Notes: generated from the letters alone by a model not told the origin. 64,000 nt of DNA from Pseudomonas frederiksbergensis (GCF_003732665.1 NZ_MOBP01000001.1:229466-293465); one strand, 5' to 3'. Positions 18,064 to 27,539 are shown, numbered from the stretch's first letter. Made by a program: numbers and translations.

Positions 18064-19866
18064 TCAGGCGATGTCTTCTGCCGGGGCATCGAGGCCCATG
18101 GCATTCAGGCGCGCGTAGTAGCCATTCTGCGCCAACAGCTGGTCATGGGTGCCGCGCTCGACGATCCGGCCCTGGTCCATGACCAGGATCAGGTCAGCCT
18201 TCTCGATGGTCGACAGACGGTGGGCGATCACCAGGGTGGTCCGACCTTTCATGACCTGATCCAGTGCCGCCTGAATGTGCCGTTCCGATTCGGTATCGAG
18301 GGCCGAGGTGGCCTCGTCGAGGATCAACAGCGGTGCGTTCTTCAGCAGTGCCCGGGCAATCGCCAGGCGCTGGCGCTGGCCGCCGGACAGCAACACGCCG
18401 TTCTCGCCGACCTGAGTGTCCAGGCCTTCGGGCAACTGTGCGATGAAGTCCATGGCATAGGCGTCTTTCGCCGCTTTTTCGATGTCTTCACGGGGTGCGC
18501 CGGCCAGATCGCCATAGGCGATGTTGTTGGCCACGGTGTCGCTGAACAGCGTCACGTGCTGGGTCACCTGGGCGATGTGCTTGCGCAGGTTCAGCAGTTT
18601 GTACTGTTCCACTTCGACGCCATCGATCAGGATTTCGCCCTTGTCGTGGTGATAGAAGCGTGGGATCAGGTTGGCCAGCGTCGACTTGCCACTGCCCGAG
18701 CGCCCCACCAGCGCCACCATTTGTCCCGGTTCAACCGAGAAACTGATGTCGTTGAGAACCTGACGATCGGTGTCCGGGTAGGTGAAGCTCAAGTTGCGCA
18801 CTTCCAGGCGACCGCTGACCGCATCGCGCTCGATTGTGCCGGTATCGACTTCCGGCTCGACGTCCAACTGCTCGAAAATGCTCTCGGCACCGGCCACGCC
18901 TTTCTGGATGGTCGAGCTGACTTCGGACAACTGGCGGATTGGCTTGGGCAGGAGGCCGGCCAGGGTGATGTAGGCAATCATGTCACCGGCGGACGCATCG
19001 CCGCGCAGGTACAGCACCAGGAACATCAGCACCGCCATGGCGCTGTAGATCACCAGTTGCAGCAGCGGCGTGTAGATCGCGCCGGTGCGGGTCATGCGCA
19101 GTTGCTTGTCGGTGTTGCCCTGGCTGGCGGCCAGGAAGCGCTTCTGTTCGTAGACTTCGCCGCCGAAGCTGCGGACCACGCGATAGCCCTGGATCGTTTC
19201 CGAAGACACGTGGGTCACGTCGCCCATGGCCGACTGGATTTTCTTGCTTTGCTTGCGGAATTTCTTGCTGGCAGTGCGCACCATGACCGCGATCAGCGGC
19301 AGGATGGCGACCATGACCAGGGTCAGGCGCCAGTTCATGAGCAGCAACGAGGCAAACAGGAAGATCACCGTCATGCCTTCACGGATTACGACCTTGATCG
19401 CATCTGTGGCCGCCCCGGTCACCATGGTCACGTTAAAGGTGATACGCGAAATCAGATGACCCGAGTTATGCTTGTCGAAGTACCGGTTCGGCAAGACCAG
19501 CAAGTTATTGAACAACTGCACCCGCAGGTCATGGACCAGCCCGAGGGAAACCTTGGCCAGGAAGTAGTTGCCCAGGTAAGAGCCGAAACCCTGCCACGCC
19601 GCGATCAGGATGATCAGCAGCGGCACCGCCTGCAGCAGTTGCAGGTCGCGCAGGTAAGGCACCGTCGGAAACAGCACGGCTTCAGGATTGGACAAGCCAT
19701 CGACGAAGTACTTGAGAATGTAGCCAAGCATTGGCTGCGTCGAAGCGAAAATCAGAAAGCCGACAATGCTGATCAGGAACAGACTGATGTACGGCCGGAC
19801 ATAGCCGAGCAGACGGAAGTAGATTTTCAAGCTCGATGGGCTTGCGGAGAGACTGGAGTCGGTCAT
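18064..19866 (-). CDS. msbA: Lipid A export ATP-binding/permease MsbA
   Basis: ABC half-transporter of 600 residues that flips lipid A-core across the inner membrane. Six transmembrane helices occupy about residues 20-325, followed by the nucleotide-binding domain with Walker A GRSGSGKST, signature LSGGQRQRLAIARAL and Walker B LLILDEATSALD. The ATG at 19866 is divergent from the waaL-type gene at 20023; the 156-base gap (19867-20022) should hold both promoters, though I could not pick hexamers with confidence. It is the first gene of the minus-strand group msbA, sulfotransferase, APS kinase, hldE. Confidence 0.97.
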   Translation of the reverse strand: MTDSSLSASPSSLKIYFRLLGYVRPYISLFLISIVGFLIFASTQPMLGYILKYFVDGLSNPEAVLFPTVPYLRDLQLLQAVPLLIILIAAWQGFGSYLGNYFLAKVSLGLVHDLRVQLFNNLLVLPNRYFDKHNSGHLISRITFNVTMVTGAATDAIKVVIREGMTVIFLFASLLLMNWRLTLVMVAILPLIAVMVRTASKKFRKQSKKIQSAMGDVTHVSSETIQGYRVVRSFGGEVYEQKRFLAASQGNTDKQLRMTRTGAIYTPLLQLVIYSAMAVLMFLVLYLRGDASAGDMIAYITLAGLLPKPIRQLSEVSSTIQKGVAGAESIFEQLDVEPEVDTGTIERDAVSGRLEVRNLSFTYPDTDRQVLNDISFSVEPGQMVALVGRSGSGKSTLANLIPRFYHHDKGEILIDGVEVEQYKLLNLRKHIAQVTQHVTLFSDTVANNIAYGDLAGAPREDIEKAAKDAYAMDFIAQLPEGLDTQVGENGVLLSGGQRQRLAIARALLKNAPLLILDEATSALDTESERHIQAALDQVMKGRTTLVIAHRLSTIEKADLILVMDQGRIVERGTHDQLLAQNGYYARLNAMGLDAPAEDIA

Positions 19867-20022
19867 ATCACGCGATTGTCGATAAAAAGGACGCTGACTT
19901 TAGCACAGCTTCTTCAGGGTTCTGGCAAACGCATAAAGGCTGTTATTGTTAGGCGCTGCATTCAGCATCAAATAGCCATCACCCCGAAATGGCCGATCAA
20001 CTTCAGGATTGAATCTCTCAGC

Positions 20023-21888
20023 ATGCAACTCAGCGGTTTCAACAGCACGTCCAATCGAATCTTCGATTTCATTTGCCTGTGGATTCTTCCACTGGGTTAT
20101 CTCTTACTCCTGTGCGCGCTGTTCTTTTTGCCGGGACGCAGCCTTCATCACAAGCTGTTTTATGGGTTGTTCAGCATTCCAGCGTTGATCGCCCTTTGCC
20201 TGCGTCCGCGGGAACTCAAAGAGTTGCTGCGCGAACCGGTGTTCATCGCGCTGCTGCTGTTTGCCGTCTGGGCCTTGTTGAGCCTGAGCTGGGGACCACC
20301 GAATGACGAAAGCATCCCCGGTCAGTTCAAGCCAGCGCTGCATACGCTGCTGTTGTTCGCGGGATCGTACCTGCTGGTGCGCCACCGCAGCGAAATCATC
20401 CAGCCGCTGCTGTTCAGTGCCGCGATCGTCGGGCTGATTGCTACGCTCTATAACCTGTACATGTTTGCGCATATCTATCAGCCGGGCCTGCGATTGATCG
20501 GCGGCGGCGCGTTCGACAACCCCTTGCTCAGCTCGCATATCTTCGGCTTTTTCTGTGCCTACTGGTTGAGCCTGAGCATGACCTGCAAGCGTCGCCAGAT
20601 GCTCTGGCTCAGCCTTCCGGCGATGGTCATCATGTTCGCGGCGGTAATCGCCACCGGTTCCAGAACCCCACTGGTGGCTCTGACACTGGCTGCACTATGG
20701 CTGAGTTTCATTTGCTGGAATCGTCGCTCAATCGTCTTGCTCGCAGCGTTGGCTGTCTGTGGCTTAGGGGTCAGCGTGCTGTTTTCGCGGATGATCGTTG
20801 AGCGAGGCGATTCCTTTCGCCTCGAAATCTGGCAGATGGTCCTGCAGCGAATTTCCGAACACCCGTGGATCGGCCATGGCTACAACGCTAGCCTGGCACT
20901 CGACCCCGGCGTCGGCTACACCCTGCAAGAGCCCCATAACTTTGCGCTTGGCGTGCTCTATTACGTCGGCATTTTCGGCTTGTTGCCCTGGTTGTTCTTT
21001 CAGGCCTGGGGACTGCTGAGCAGTTGGCGCTATCGCGTCCAACCGCTGTTTATCGTCGCCTCGACCTGGCTGATATTCGGCATCGGTGCAGGCCTGACCG
21101 AGGGCGGCGGGATCATCTCCCGGCCCAAGGAGCACTGGTTCCTGCTGTGGATTCCCCTGGCGCTGATCGCTGCGCTGAGCATCAACCAACGGGCCAGGCG
21201 CTTGCTGGCCATGCCGGTTGAAACGCTGGCGCCGGCAGCGTTCGAGCAGATGACGGTCGACGCCCTGGTGATCGAGGAAGATGGCCTGGGTCCGAAAGTG
21301 CTGTGCCTGGCCGATGGCAGTTTTCTCAAACTGTTCCGCCGCCGTCGCTGGTACACCTCGGGGAGTTTCAATCCCTATTCCGAACGATTCGCCATCAACA
21401 GCGAGCAACTGCGCAATCTGGGCATCCCAACCCCCCGGACCCTGGGTCTGTACCGTCTCGACGACGGCAGCACCGCGGTGCATTACGCGCCACTGCCGGG
21501 CAACACTCTGCGCCAGGTCCTGCAAGGGATTACCGCGCCAGCGGTGCGCCAGGCCCTGGTGGAGCGTTTCGGCAAGTTCATGGCCCAGTTGCATGAGCAA
21601 GGCGTTTACTTCCGCTCCCTGCACCTGGGCAACGTACTGGTGCTGGGGGATGGCGAGTTCGGCCTGATCGATCTGGCCGACATGCGCATCTACCCGTCAT
21701 CATTGAGTCTGTCCCTGCGCCAGCGCAACTTGCGTCACATGCAACGCTACACCGAGGATCGGCGCTGGTTGTTCGAGGACCATTTCGAGGCACTGCTCCA
21801 GGGATACGCCATGACGGCGTCAAAATCCGCCGTAAATAACCTGCACAGGCAAGTGCTGGCCGCCAGCAATCCGGCCCGGGCTCACTGA
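20023..21888 (+). CDS. waaL: WaaL-type O-antigen ligase fused to a C-terminal kinase-like domain
   Basis: Protein of 621 residues in two parts. Residues about 1-395 are a polytopic membrane domain of the Wzy_C/O-antigen ligase family, with about ten helices and the large periplasmic loop ending in EPHNFALGVLYYVGIFG; WaaL joins undecaprenyl-linked O-antigen to lipid A-core. Residues about 410-610 are a cytoplasmic kinase-fold domain related to LPS/aminoglycoside kinases: FLKLFRRRRWYTSG (lysine strand), LHLGNVLV and FGLIDLADMRIY. In the catalytic loop the usual HGD aspartate position is occupied by serine (RSLHLGN), so catalysis is uncertain. The ATG at 20023 starts the membrane domain; the longer frame from 18037 overlaps msbA and is rejected. 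Confidence 0.88.
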   Translation: MQLSGFNSTSNRIFDFICLWILPLGYLLLLCALFFLPGRSLHHKLFYGLFSIPALIALCLRPRELKELLREPVFIALLLFAVWALLSLSWGPPNDESIPGQFKPALHTLLLFAGSYLLVRHRSEIIQPLLFSAAIVGLIATLYNLYMFAHIYQPGLRLIGGGAFDNPLLSSHIFGFFCAYWLSLSMTCKRRQMLWLSLPAMVIMFAAVIATGSRTPLVALTLAALWLSFICWNRRSIVLLAALAVCGLGVSVLFSRMIVERGDSFRLEIWQMVLQRISEHPWIGHGYNASLALDPGVGYTLQEPHNFALGVLYYVGIFGLLPWLFFQAWGLLSSWRYRVQPLFIVASTWLIFGIGAGLTEGGGIISRPKEHWFLLWIPLALIAALSINQRARRLLAMPVETLAPAAFEQMTVDALVIEEDGLGPKVLCLADGSFLKLFRRRRWYTSGSFNPYSERFAINSEQLRNLGIPTPRTLGLYRLDDGSTAVHYAPLPGNTLRQVLQGITAPAVRQALVERFGKFMAQLHEQGVYFRSLHLGNVLVLGDGEFGLIDLADMRIYPSSLSLSLRQRNLRHMQRYTEDRRWLFEDHFEALLQGYAMTASKSAVNNLHRQVLAASNPARAH

Positions 21889-23102
21889 TGACTGAAATCA
21901 ACCCACTCATTGCGCTGGCCGCCTACCTGCTGGCCATCGTGACCGCCGCACTGCTGTTGCGCGCCGTTCCGAAAATCGCTCGGCACTTGCAGCATTCCGG
22001 TGAAAGTCGCTACGCCAGCATCGATGGCCTGCGCGGTTATCTGGCCTTTGGTGTGTTCGTGCACCACTCGATCATTACCTGGATCTTTTTGCGTACCGGT
22101 GTGATTGATTTTCCGCCGAGCAACTTTTACTCGCAGCTTGGGCAGGGCAGCGTAGCGCTGTTTTTCATGATCACCGGTTTTCTATTCTGGAGCCGCTTGC
22201 TCGCGCAGGGGCGTAACCACGACTGGCTGGCCTTTGCGGTATCCCGGCTGTTTCGCTTGTACCCGTTGTACCTGCCGCTGATGCTGCTGGTATTTGTCTC
22301 AGTCTTCCATTTGCAAAACTGGGAGTTGAAGGAGTCCGGCTTCCAGCTCGCCGGGCAGATTCTGGCGTGGCTGACCTTTGATCGGCCAGACATCAACCAA
22401 TACCACCAGACCGGCATGCTGATTTCCAACGTCACCTGGACCCTGGGCTACGAGGTGTTTTTCTACCTGGCCCTGCCCTTGGCCGCCTTGGTGTTCATCT
22501 ATCGCGGCACATGGCTGCAAGTGGTGCTGTGCCTGATCGGCATCTACGCGTTGTACCAGGTCGTCGGCTGGGAACACTCACTGAAGAAACACTTTCTGGC
22601 CAGTTTCCTCGGTGGCATCGGTGCCGCGTACTGGGTCCGTCGGCCGCAACTGGTCGCCTGGAGTCAAACGCGACTGGCGGGCATCATCGCGCTGTTGGCG
22701 CTGACGATTGCCTTTACTGCCTTCAGCCGCGCGTTCAGCCTGATGCCGTTGCTGTTGATGTCGGTTTTCTTCGTGATCGTGGCATCGGGGCACACACTTT
22801 TCGGCGCCTTGCAGCCACGCAGCATCCGCTGGCTGGGAGAGATCAGCTACAGCACTTACCTGCTGCACGGTTTCCTGCTTTGGGTCATGGTGCAGCGTCT
22901 GCCCCACATGCTAGCCATCGACGCGCGTGAAACCTGGGTCTTCCTGCCGTTGATGGCGTTGTGCGCTTGCCTGCTGATCATCATCAGCAGCCTGACCTTC
23001 CTGTACATCGAGAAGCCCGGCATCAACGCCGGCAAACACTTCTTGCTATGGCTGCGTCAGGGCCGGATGACGAAGAACCTGAGGGAAAGGACCGCTCGAT
23101 AA
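21888..23102 (+). CDS. Membrane acyltransferase (Acyltransf_3, OafA-like)
   Basis: Polytopic inner membrane protein of 404 residues with about ten helices. Near the N-terminus SIDGLRGYLAFGVFVHHSII carries the family's RGYLAFxVxxHH signature with the catalytic histidine; GQGSVALFFMITGFLFWSRL and IRWLGEISYSTYLLHGFLLW are further family marks. Such enzymes O-acetylate O-antigen, peptidoglycan or exopolysaccharide. The start codon shares a base with the stop of the waaL fusion gene (TGATG), so the two are co-translated, which points to O-acetylation of LPS sugars. Confidence 0.88.
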   Translation: MTEINPLIALAAYLLAIVTAALLLRAVPKIARHLQHSGESRYASIDGLRGYLAFGVFVHHSIITWIFLRTGVIDFPPSNFYSQLGQGSVALFFMITGFLFWSRLLAQGRNHDWLAFAVSRLFRLYPLYLPLMLLVFVSVFHLQNWELKESGFQLAGQILAWLTFDRPDINQYHQTGMLISNVTWTLGYEVFFYLALPLAALVFIYRGTWLQVVLCLIGIYALYQVVGWEHSLKKHFLASFLGGIGAAYWVRRPQLVAWSQTRLAGIIALLALTIAFTAFSRAFSLMPLLLMSVFFVIVASGHTLFGALQPRSIRWLGEISYSTYLLHGFLLWVMVQRLPHMLAIDARETWVFLPLMALCACLLIIISSLTFLYIEKPGINAGKHFLLWLRQGRMTKNLRERTAR

Positions 23103-23127
23103 CATCGAGCGATCCTCCTGAACGGAC

Positions 23128-24012
23128 TCAGTCCTTTTCCAGCGGCGAAAAGTACAGCCGCCCCAGACCCCGCCAGGTCTTCTTGTTCCAGGCCTTGAAC
23201 GGAATCTGCGCCAGCAGCTCCCGCGCCAGTTTGCGATCGCGGTTGGCGGTTTTCAGGAACATCGAGCTCAAGAACTTGTAACGCACCTCGTCGTACAGCG
23301 GATGGTCGCTGAACAGCGCGTAGGAACGCAGGATGTTGTCGATCATGAAGCGGTGGTTCTTGTAGGAGTTGGTGGCGTGCTTGCGATAGCGCGCCATCAG
23401 CACGTTCAGGCCATCGATGAAGTAACCGGCACGGGTCACCTTCAACTCGATCAGCAAGTCCTCCAGACGGATGTTCGGATCGAACCCGCCCACCTTGTCC
23501 AGCGCTTCACGTCGGATCATCAGCGTCGGCGCCGGCGGATAGGGCTTGCGCTCCAGGAACATGTCATCGAAGTCCAGACGACGGAACGGCACATCCCGAC
23601 GCTGGCGTTTCTCTGGGTACAGGTTGCCGTCGGCGTCGATCAGTTCGATGTTGCCGGCGCAGATGCCCACCTCGGGCTTGCCATCCATGTACGCCACCTG
23701 GGTGGCGATGCGCTCCGGCAACATGATGTCATCGGAACCAAATGGCACGATCAGGCTGCCCTTGGAACGGGCGATCGCGCCATTGAGCGTGTTGGTCAGG
23801 CCCTGGTTTTCCTGGACCCGGAAGTCGAAGCCATGCAGCGCCTGCAAGGCCTTGATACGCTCGACACTGTCGTCCTTGGAGCCGTCATCGACCACCAGCA
23901 ATTCGATGTTCGGATAAGTCTGGTTGATGACGCTGAGGATGCTTTCTTCGATATAGGGCGCGTGGTTGTACGACGCAATGATGACGGTGACGATGGGTTG
24001 CGCGTCGTTCAT
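23128..24012 (-). CDS. Glycosyltransferase family 2 (WapR-like position)
   Basis: GT-A fold transferase of 294 residues: IVTVIIASYNHAPYIEESIL, the nucleotide-binding VVDDGSKDDS and LIVPFGSDDIMLPERI (substituted DxD), then a basic C-terminal part. It lies at the 3' end of the minus-strand core operon next to the waaL gene, the position of the rhamnosyltransferase WapR in P. aeruginosa, so it may add an outer-core sugar that receives O-antigen; the sugar itself cannot be read. The ATG overlaps the upstream stop by 4 bases. Confidence 0.87.
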   Translation of the reverse strand: MNDAQPIVTVIIASYNHAPYIEESILSVINQTYPNIELLVVDDGSKDDSVERIKALQALHGFDFRVQENQGLTNTLNGAIARSKGSLIVPFGSDDIMLPERIATQVAYMDGKPEVGICAGNIELIDADGNLYPEKRQRRDVPFRRLDFDDMFLERKPYPPAPTLMIRREALDKVGGFDPNIRLEDLLIELKVTRAGYFIDGLNVLMARYRKHATNSYKNHRFMIDNILRSYALFSDHPLYDEVRYKFLSSMFLKTANRDRKLARELLAQIPFKAWNKKTWRGLGRLYFSPLEKD

Positions 24013-25163
24013 TTGTGTTCCTTGCGGGCCTGTTCCAGGCCGGAGTCGATCAGGTTCAGGTATTCCTGGCGGAACACCTCGATGTCATGTTCTTTTTGCA
24101 GGTAACGGAACGCCTGCTCGCCCTTGGCCTTGAGTTCGTCATCCGACAGCGCGAGGTAGTTATCCAGCGCCGCGACCAGGCTCGGCACATCCTTGGGCGT
24201 GATCGCCAGGCCACCGGCGCCTTCGATCAGTGGCAACATGGCCGGCACGTTCGAGGCGATTACCGGCAAATGCCCGCTCATGCCTTCGAGCAGCGCCAGA
24301 CCCAGGCCTTCGGCCAGGGACGGCATGGTCCAGACGTCAAAGGCGCGAATGTACTGCAGGGCGATTTCCTTGAACCCCAACAGGTGCGCACGACCCGTCA
24401 GGCCCAGGCGTTCGATCTCGGCGGCCAGTTTCGCTTCTTCGCGGCCGGCACCGATGATCGCCAGTTGGGTATTCGGGTATTTGTCCTTGAGCGCAGCAAA
24501 GGCCTGCAACAGGTAGGTGTGACCCTTGACCGGCACCAAACGGCCCAGCGCGCCGATCAGTCGAACCGAGGGATCAATGCCCAGCAATTCACGGGCGCGC
24601 TCGCGGCTGTGCTGCAAACCTTCGGCCTGTTCGATGTCGATGGCGTTGGTGATGGCGTAGGTGTTCTGGTCGGTAAATCCACACCCGCAGTCCAGCAGGT
24701 ATTGCTTGACCGCCGGCGAGACGCCGACGAAGCGCCAATGGCGATCGATCAGGCGCTGGGTCTGGCGGCGCCGGTAAAAGCGGTCGTACTCGCCAAAACC
24801 ATGGGAGATGCCGATGCACAGCGGCACCTTCAACCAGCGGTTGAGGGTCAGCATCATGTTCACGGGTTTGAAACGGTTGCAGATCACCACGTCGAACTTT
24901 TCGGCACGGCAGAACTTGTAAAGCTCCCACATGGCGCGCAGACGCATACCTTTGAGGGACTTGTCGGAAAATTCGAAATACACCGAACGGTCGGCACGGC
25001 TCACCGCCTCGCCTGGCCCTGGCTTGCCGCGCAGGAACGCGGCAGTCACCTCATAGCGATCATTCGGCAGTGCCTTGACGATCTGCTCTGCCAGGTCGGC
25101 AAAATCATGGGCTTTGACGTTGTAGTCAGGCTGCAGTTGCAGAACCTTTGACCGTTGACTCAT
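24009..25163 (-). CDS. ssg: Glycosyltransferase family 4, Ssg-like
   Basis: GT-B fold enzyme of 384 residues. The C-terminal half has the GT4 marks GRLVPVKGHTYLLQAFAAL and MPSLAEGLGLALLEGMSGHL with the E-x7-E pattern. By position (between a GT2 gene and the DnpA-like deacetylase) and length it corresponds to Ssg, a cell-surface-sugar glycosyltransferase of Pseudomonas needed for normal LPS and exopolysaccharide. The ATG at 25163 (MSQRSKVLQL) lies within the end of the upstream gene (38-base overlap); a longer frame to 25322 is rejected. Symbol assigned from memory of the P. aeruginosa order. Confidence 0.85.
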   Translation of the reverse strand: MSQRSKVLQLQPDYNVKAHDFADLAEQIVKALPNDRYEVTAAFLRGKPGPGEAVSRADRSVYFEFSDKSLKGMRLRAMWELYKFCRAEKFDVVICNRFKPVNMMLTLNRWLKVPLCIGISHGFGEYDRFYRRRQTQRLIDRHWRFVGVSPAVKQYLLDCGCGFTDQNTYAITNAIDIEQAEGLQHSRERARELLGIDPSVRLIGALGRLVPVKGHTYLLQAFAALKDKYPNTQLAIIGAGREEAKLAAEIERLGLTGRAHLLGFKEIALQYIRAFDVWTMPSLAEGLGLALLEGMSGHLPVIASNVPAMLPLIEGAGGLAITPKDVPSLVAALDNYLALSDDELKAKGEQAFRYLQKEHDIEVFRQEYLNLIDSGLEQARKEHK

Positions 25164-26040
25164 AACTCTCCCCGTGGAAACCAGTCGCATCGATGACCCA
25201 GACCGGTTCGGCGGCGATGCGCCTGACCTCGGCCGGATCGGGTTGGGGTAACCGTGACCACTCGTTGCGCTTCCAGCAAACGAAATGGAAATACGGAAAC
25301 CGTCGATCGCCATCGCGATCATTGCTTAAACAGCCATCGCGCCAATACCAGCGGCGCGGGAAATTTTCCGTGCCGTCATGCCACTTGATGCAACCACCCG
25401 GCGTACTGAATGCCTCGGTGAATTCGCTGCGGCGACGCCACGGATTGAGCTTGCCCACCAGAGTGAACAAAGGCTCGGGAAAATTCTTGCGCCAGTGGAA
25501 GATACGGCTGAAAGCCCCCTCGTCCAGCGCATGATGCTCTTGATCGGTAAAACGCTTTTGCCAGCCCTTGATCTGCATGAACAGCTCACGCTTGCGCGCA
25601 GTGTTGCGCATCAGGCACAAATGCCCTGCAACCCGCCGCTCATGGGTCGAGAACAGGTCATAACCGGCCAGTCGCTGCGGCGTGAAATAACGTCGCAGGT
25701 CACCATACACCAGATCAATATCGCCAAACGCCCAGAAATCATAGCCTTGCAAGCGGTCGGCATGAATGTGTCCCAACGCTGGCTTGATATCGCACAGCTT
25801 GTAAGCGGCCGTGGGCGCAAAGTCGATACTCAAGCGCCGCGACACCAGCGCGCAATAATCACTGAAGGCCATGGCTTCAACGGTGACATTGGGCGGCAGG
25901 TTGTCGGGCGTGCCACAGTCACTGAACAGCAACCAGTCGATATCGGCGTTACGCCTGCAACTCTCCAGAAAGAACGGCATCCAGAACGGCCATTGGCCGA
26001 AATAAGGAATCAGAAAAAGAATACGCGGGCTTGGGTTCAT
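25126..26040 (-). CDS. Glycosyltransferase-like protein, DUF6625 family
   Basis: Protein of 304 residues with a GT-A-like layout: RILFLIPYFGQWPFWMPFFL at the N-terminus, KLCDIKPALGHIH, and a DxD-type metal site in FWAFGDIDLVYGDLRRYF, followed by a conserved GGCIKWHDG segment. I place it in DUF6625, a family of capsule/LPS locus proteins thought to be glycosyltransferases; donor and acceptor are unknown. GTG at 26043 is an alternative start three bases upstream. It overlaps the Ssg-like gene by 38 bases and follows the deacetylase gene by 62 bases. It is not in my recollection of the P. aeruginosa order, so it is an accessory insertion in the core operon. Confidence 0.72.
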   Translation of the reverse strand: MNPSPRILFLIPYFGQWPFWMPFFLESCRRNADIDWLLFSDCGTPDNLPPNVTVEAMAFSDYCALVSRRLSIDFAPTAAYKLCDIKPALGHIHADRLQGYDFWAFGDIDLVYGDLRRYFTPQRLAGYDLFSTHERRVAGHLCLMRNTARKRELFMQIKGWQKRFTDQEHHALDEGAFSRIFHWRKNFPEPLFTLVGKLNPWRRRSEFTEAFSTPGGCIKWHDGTENFPRRWYWRDGCLSNDRDGDRRFPYFHFVCWKRNEWSRLPQPDPAEVRRIAAEPVWVIDATGFHGESYESTVKGSATAA

Positions 26041-26102
26041 CACACAAAAGTCACTGCGGCTGTTTAATTTGCCGCCATGCTAAACCGAGCCATGCTTCAT
26101 TT

Positions 26103-27539
26103 TTACTGTGCAGATGTATCCGTTTGCTTCAAAACCCACAACAATTCATGGCGCCTGACGGCTTTGCGAAAGAACTCGTTTTCGCCATAAATGGGCGGCC
26201 TGCGCCCGGCCAGCAGTCGTTGTATGCAGCGGCGCAAACGCCGCTTGAACGGCAGGGGCGGTTGCAGGTCATGCATCATGCCCAACGCCATCGCCTTGTC
26301 GCGCTGTTGCTCAATCGACATCGGCAGGCAGCACGGTTGCATCGCCAGGGTCGAATCGAACGCCGGCGGCAACGCGATGCCATGGCCGGCATCACCCATT
26401 GGCCAACGATCGTTGTCGTGCAGGTGGTTGGCGTAACCGAGCAGGGTCGGCTGCCAGTCCAGGCCCTTGAGCGCTTCGAGGACGGCTTCCTGGGCGCAGA
26501 TATGATCGGGGTGTGGATCGAGGGTCGGGTGCGGCAGCACGATCACCTCCGGGCGGGCGCGCAGCAGCACTTCACGCAGGTCGGCCAGCAGGTTGTTCCA
26601 GGTCGGCGCACCGTCGGCGTCGCCGGGCAAGGTGAACGGGTTCAACTGGCGAAACAGGCGGGTGTCGCCCAACTCGGCTTCCCGCGATCCCATCGGTTGC
26701 GATGGCGCCGCTTGCATGGCCGCCAGTTGCAGGCAGAAATAACCCAACTGCACGCAATGCGCTTCTGGCACGCCAGCCCAACGCGGCACCGCGATGCTGT
26801 CCCAGGCGCGCAAACGGCCCTTGAGCCGCGCCGCTTCAACCTTGTTCAGGCCCATCTGCTGATAGTGTTCGGCTTCGATCTCGCCGGCGGTAAGCGTGAC
26901 GATCCAGGCTTCATTGGCCTGGCTGTACAAACCGTAGGCCGCCAGTTCAGCGTCGTCGGCGTGGGGCGCTATCACCATGACCCGCTGACGGTGGTAATCC
27001 GGTTGTTCAAAGGCCCAGAGCACCGGTTCGCCGAGCAACCGACAGAAGCGCCCACGCAAACGCAACTGTCCTTGGGACAGCACGTGCGACTGCCCCGTAA
27101 GGTTCAAGTAGCGCAGGCCGTCAACGCCGCGTTCGAAGGTTTGTCGGTCCGGGTGGTTACCGCCCGCCAACTCGATCACCGGGTCGATAAAACGTCCCAG
27201 CCAGGTGCTTTTGACCCGCAGCGCCAGGACCAATGTCGCGTCATCGACCAGCATCACGCCTTCATCCAGCCGCAGATGCTCGCCCACCAGATGCACCTTC
27301 GGCCGCTGGGTGTAGGGCGGGAAGCTGTATTGGTAATCGTCTTTGGGCGAATAAAACAAATGGTCGGCGAACCACGCCTCATGGGCGATCCAGCCCAGGA
27401 CCGCCAGCACCGGCGGCAACCACCAGGCCACCAGCACACCCATGACGATCAACAGCGCCAGCGTGATCAGCAGGCCGATGCGTTTGTTGCGGCGATGACG
27501 CTTGAGCAGTTGCTGTTTGCGACTCATAGGCTGGCTCAT
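26103..27539 (-). CDS. dnpA: PIG-L family de-N-acetylase, DnpA-like
   Basis: Protein of 478 residues with an N-terminal membrane anchor (about residues 20-42, LLITLALLIVMGVLVAWW) and a C-terminal PIG-L/LmbE zinc deacetylase domain: MVIAPHADDAELAAYG and LPHPTLDPHPDHI supply the metal ligands. It corresponds to DnpA (PA5002), reported as a de-N-acetylase in the P. aeruginosa LPS core cluster that affects persister formation. The ATG at 27539 overlaps the upstream stop (ATGA). The likely substrate is an N-acetylated core sugar, but this is inference from location. Confidence 0.87.
   Translation of the reverse strand: MSQPMSRKQQLLKRHRRNKRIGLLITLALLIVMGVLVAWWLPPVLAVLGWIAHEAWFADHLFYSPKDDYQYSFPPYTQRPKVHLVGEHLRLDEGVMLVDDATLVLALRVKSTWLGRFIDPVIELAGGNHPDRQTFERGVDGLRYLNLTGQSHVLSQGQLRLRGRFCRLLGEPVLWAFEQPDYHRQRVMVIAPHADDAELAAYGLYSQANEAWIVTLTAGEIEAEHYQQMGLNKVEAARLKGRLRAWDSIAVPRWAGVPEAHCVQLGYFCLQLAAMQAAPSQPMGSREAELGDTRLFRQLNPFTLPGDADGAPTWNNLLADLREVLLRARPEVIVLPHPTLDPHPDHICAQEAVLEALKGLDWQPTLLGYANHLHDNDRWPMGDAGHGIALPPAFDSTLAMQPCCLPMSIEQQRDKAMALGMMHDLQPPLPFKRRLRRCIQRLLAGRRPPIYGENEFFRKAVRRHELLWVLKQTDTSAQ

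Noticed and set aside
18037-20022. Upstream extension of the waaL-type frame by 662 codons
   Set aside because: The extension is antisense to msbA; the membrane domain begins at the ATG at 20023.
21250-21888. Aminoglycoside resistance phosphotransferase
   Set aside because: The kinase-like part is fused to an O-antigen ligase in an LPS locus, so it is better read as an LPS-kinase relative; there is no reason to infer drug resistance.
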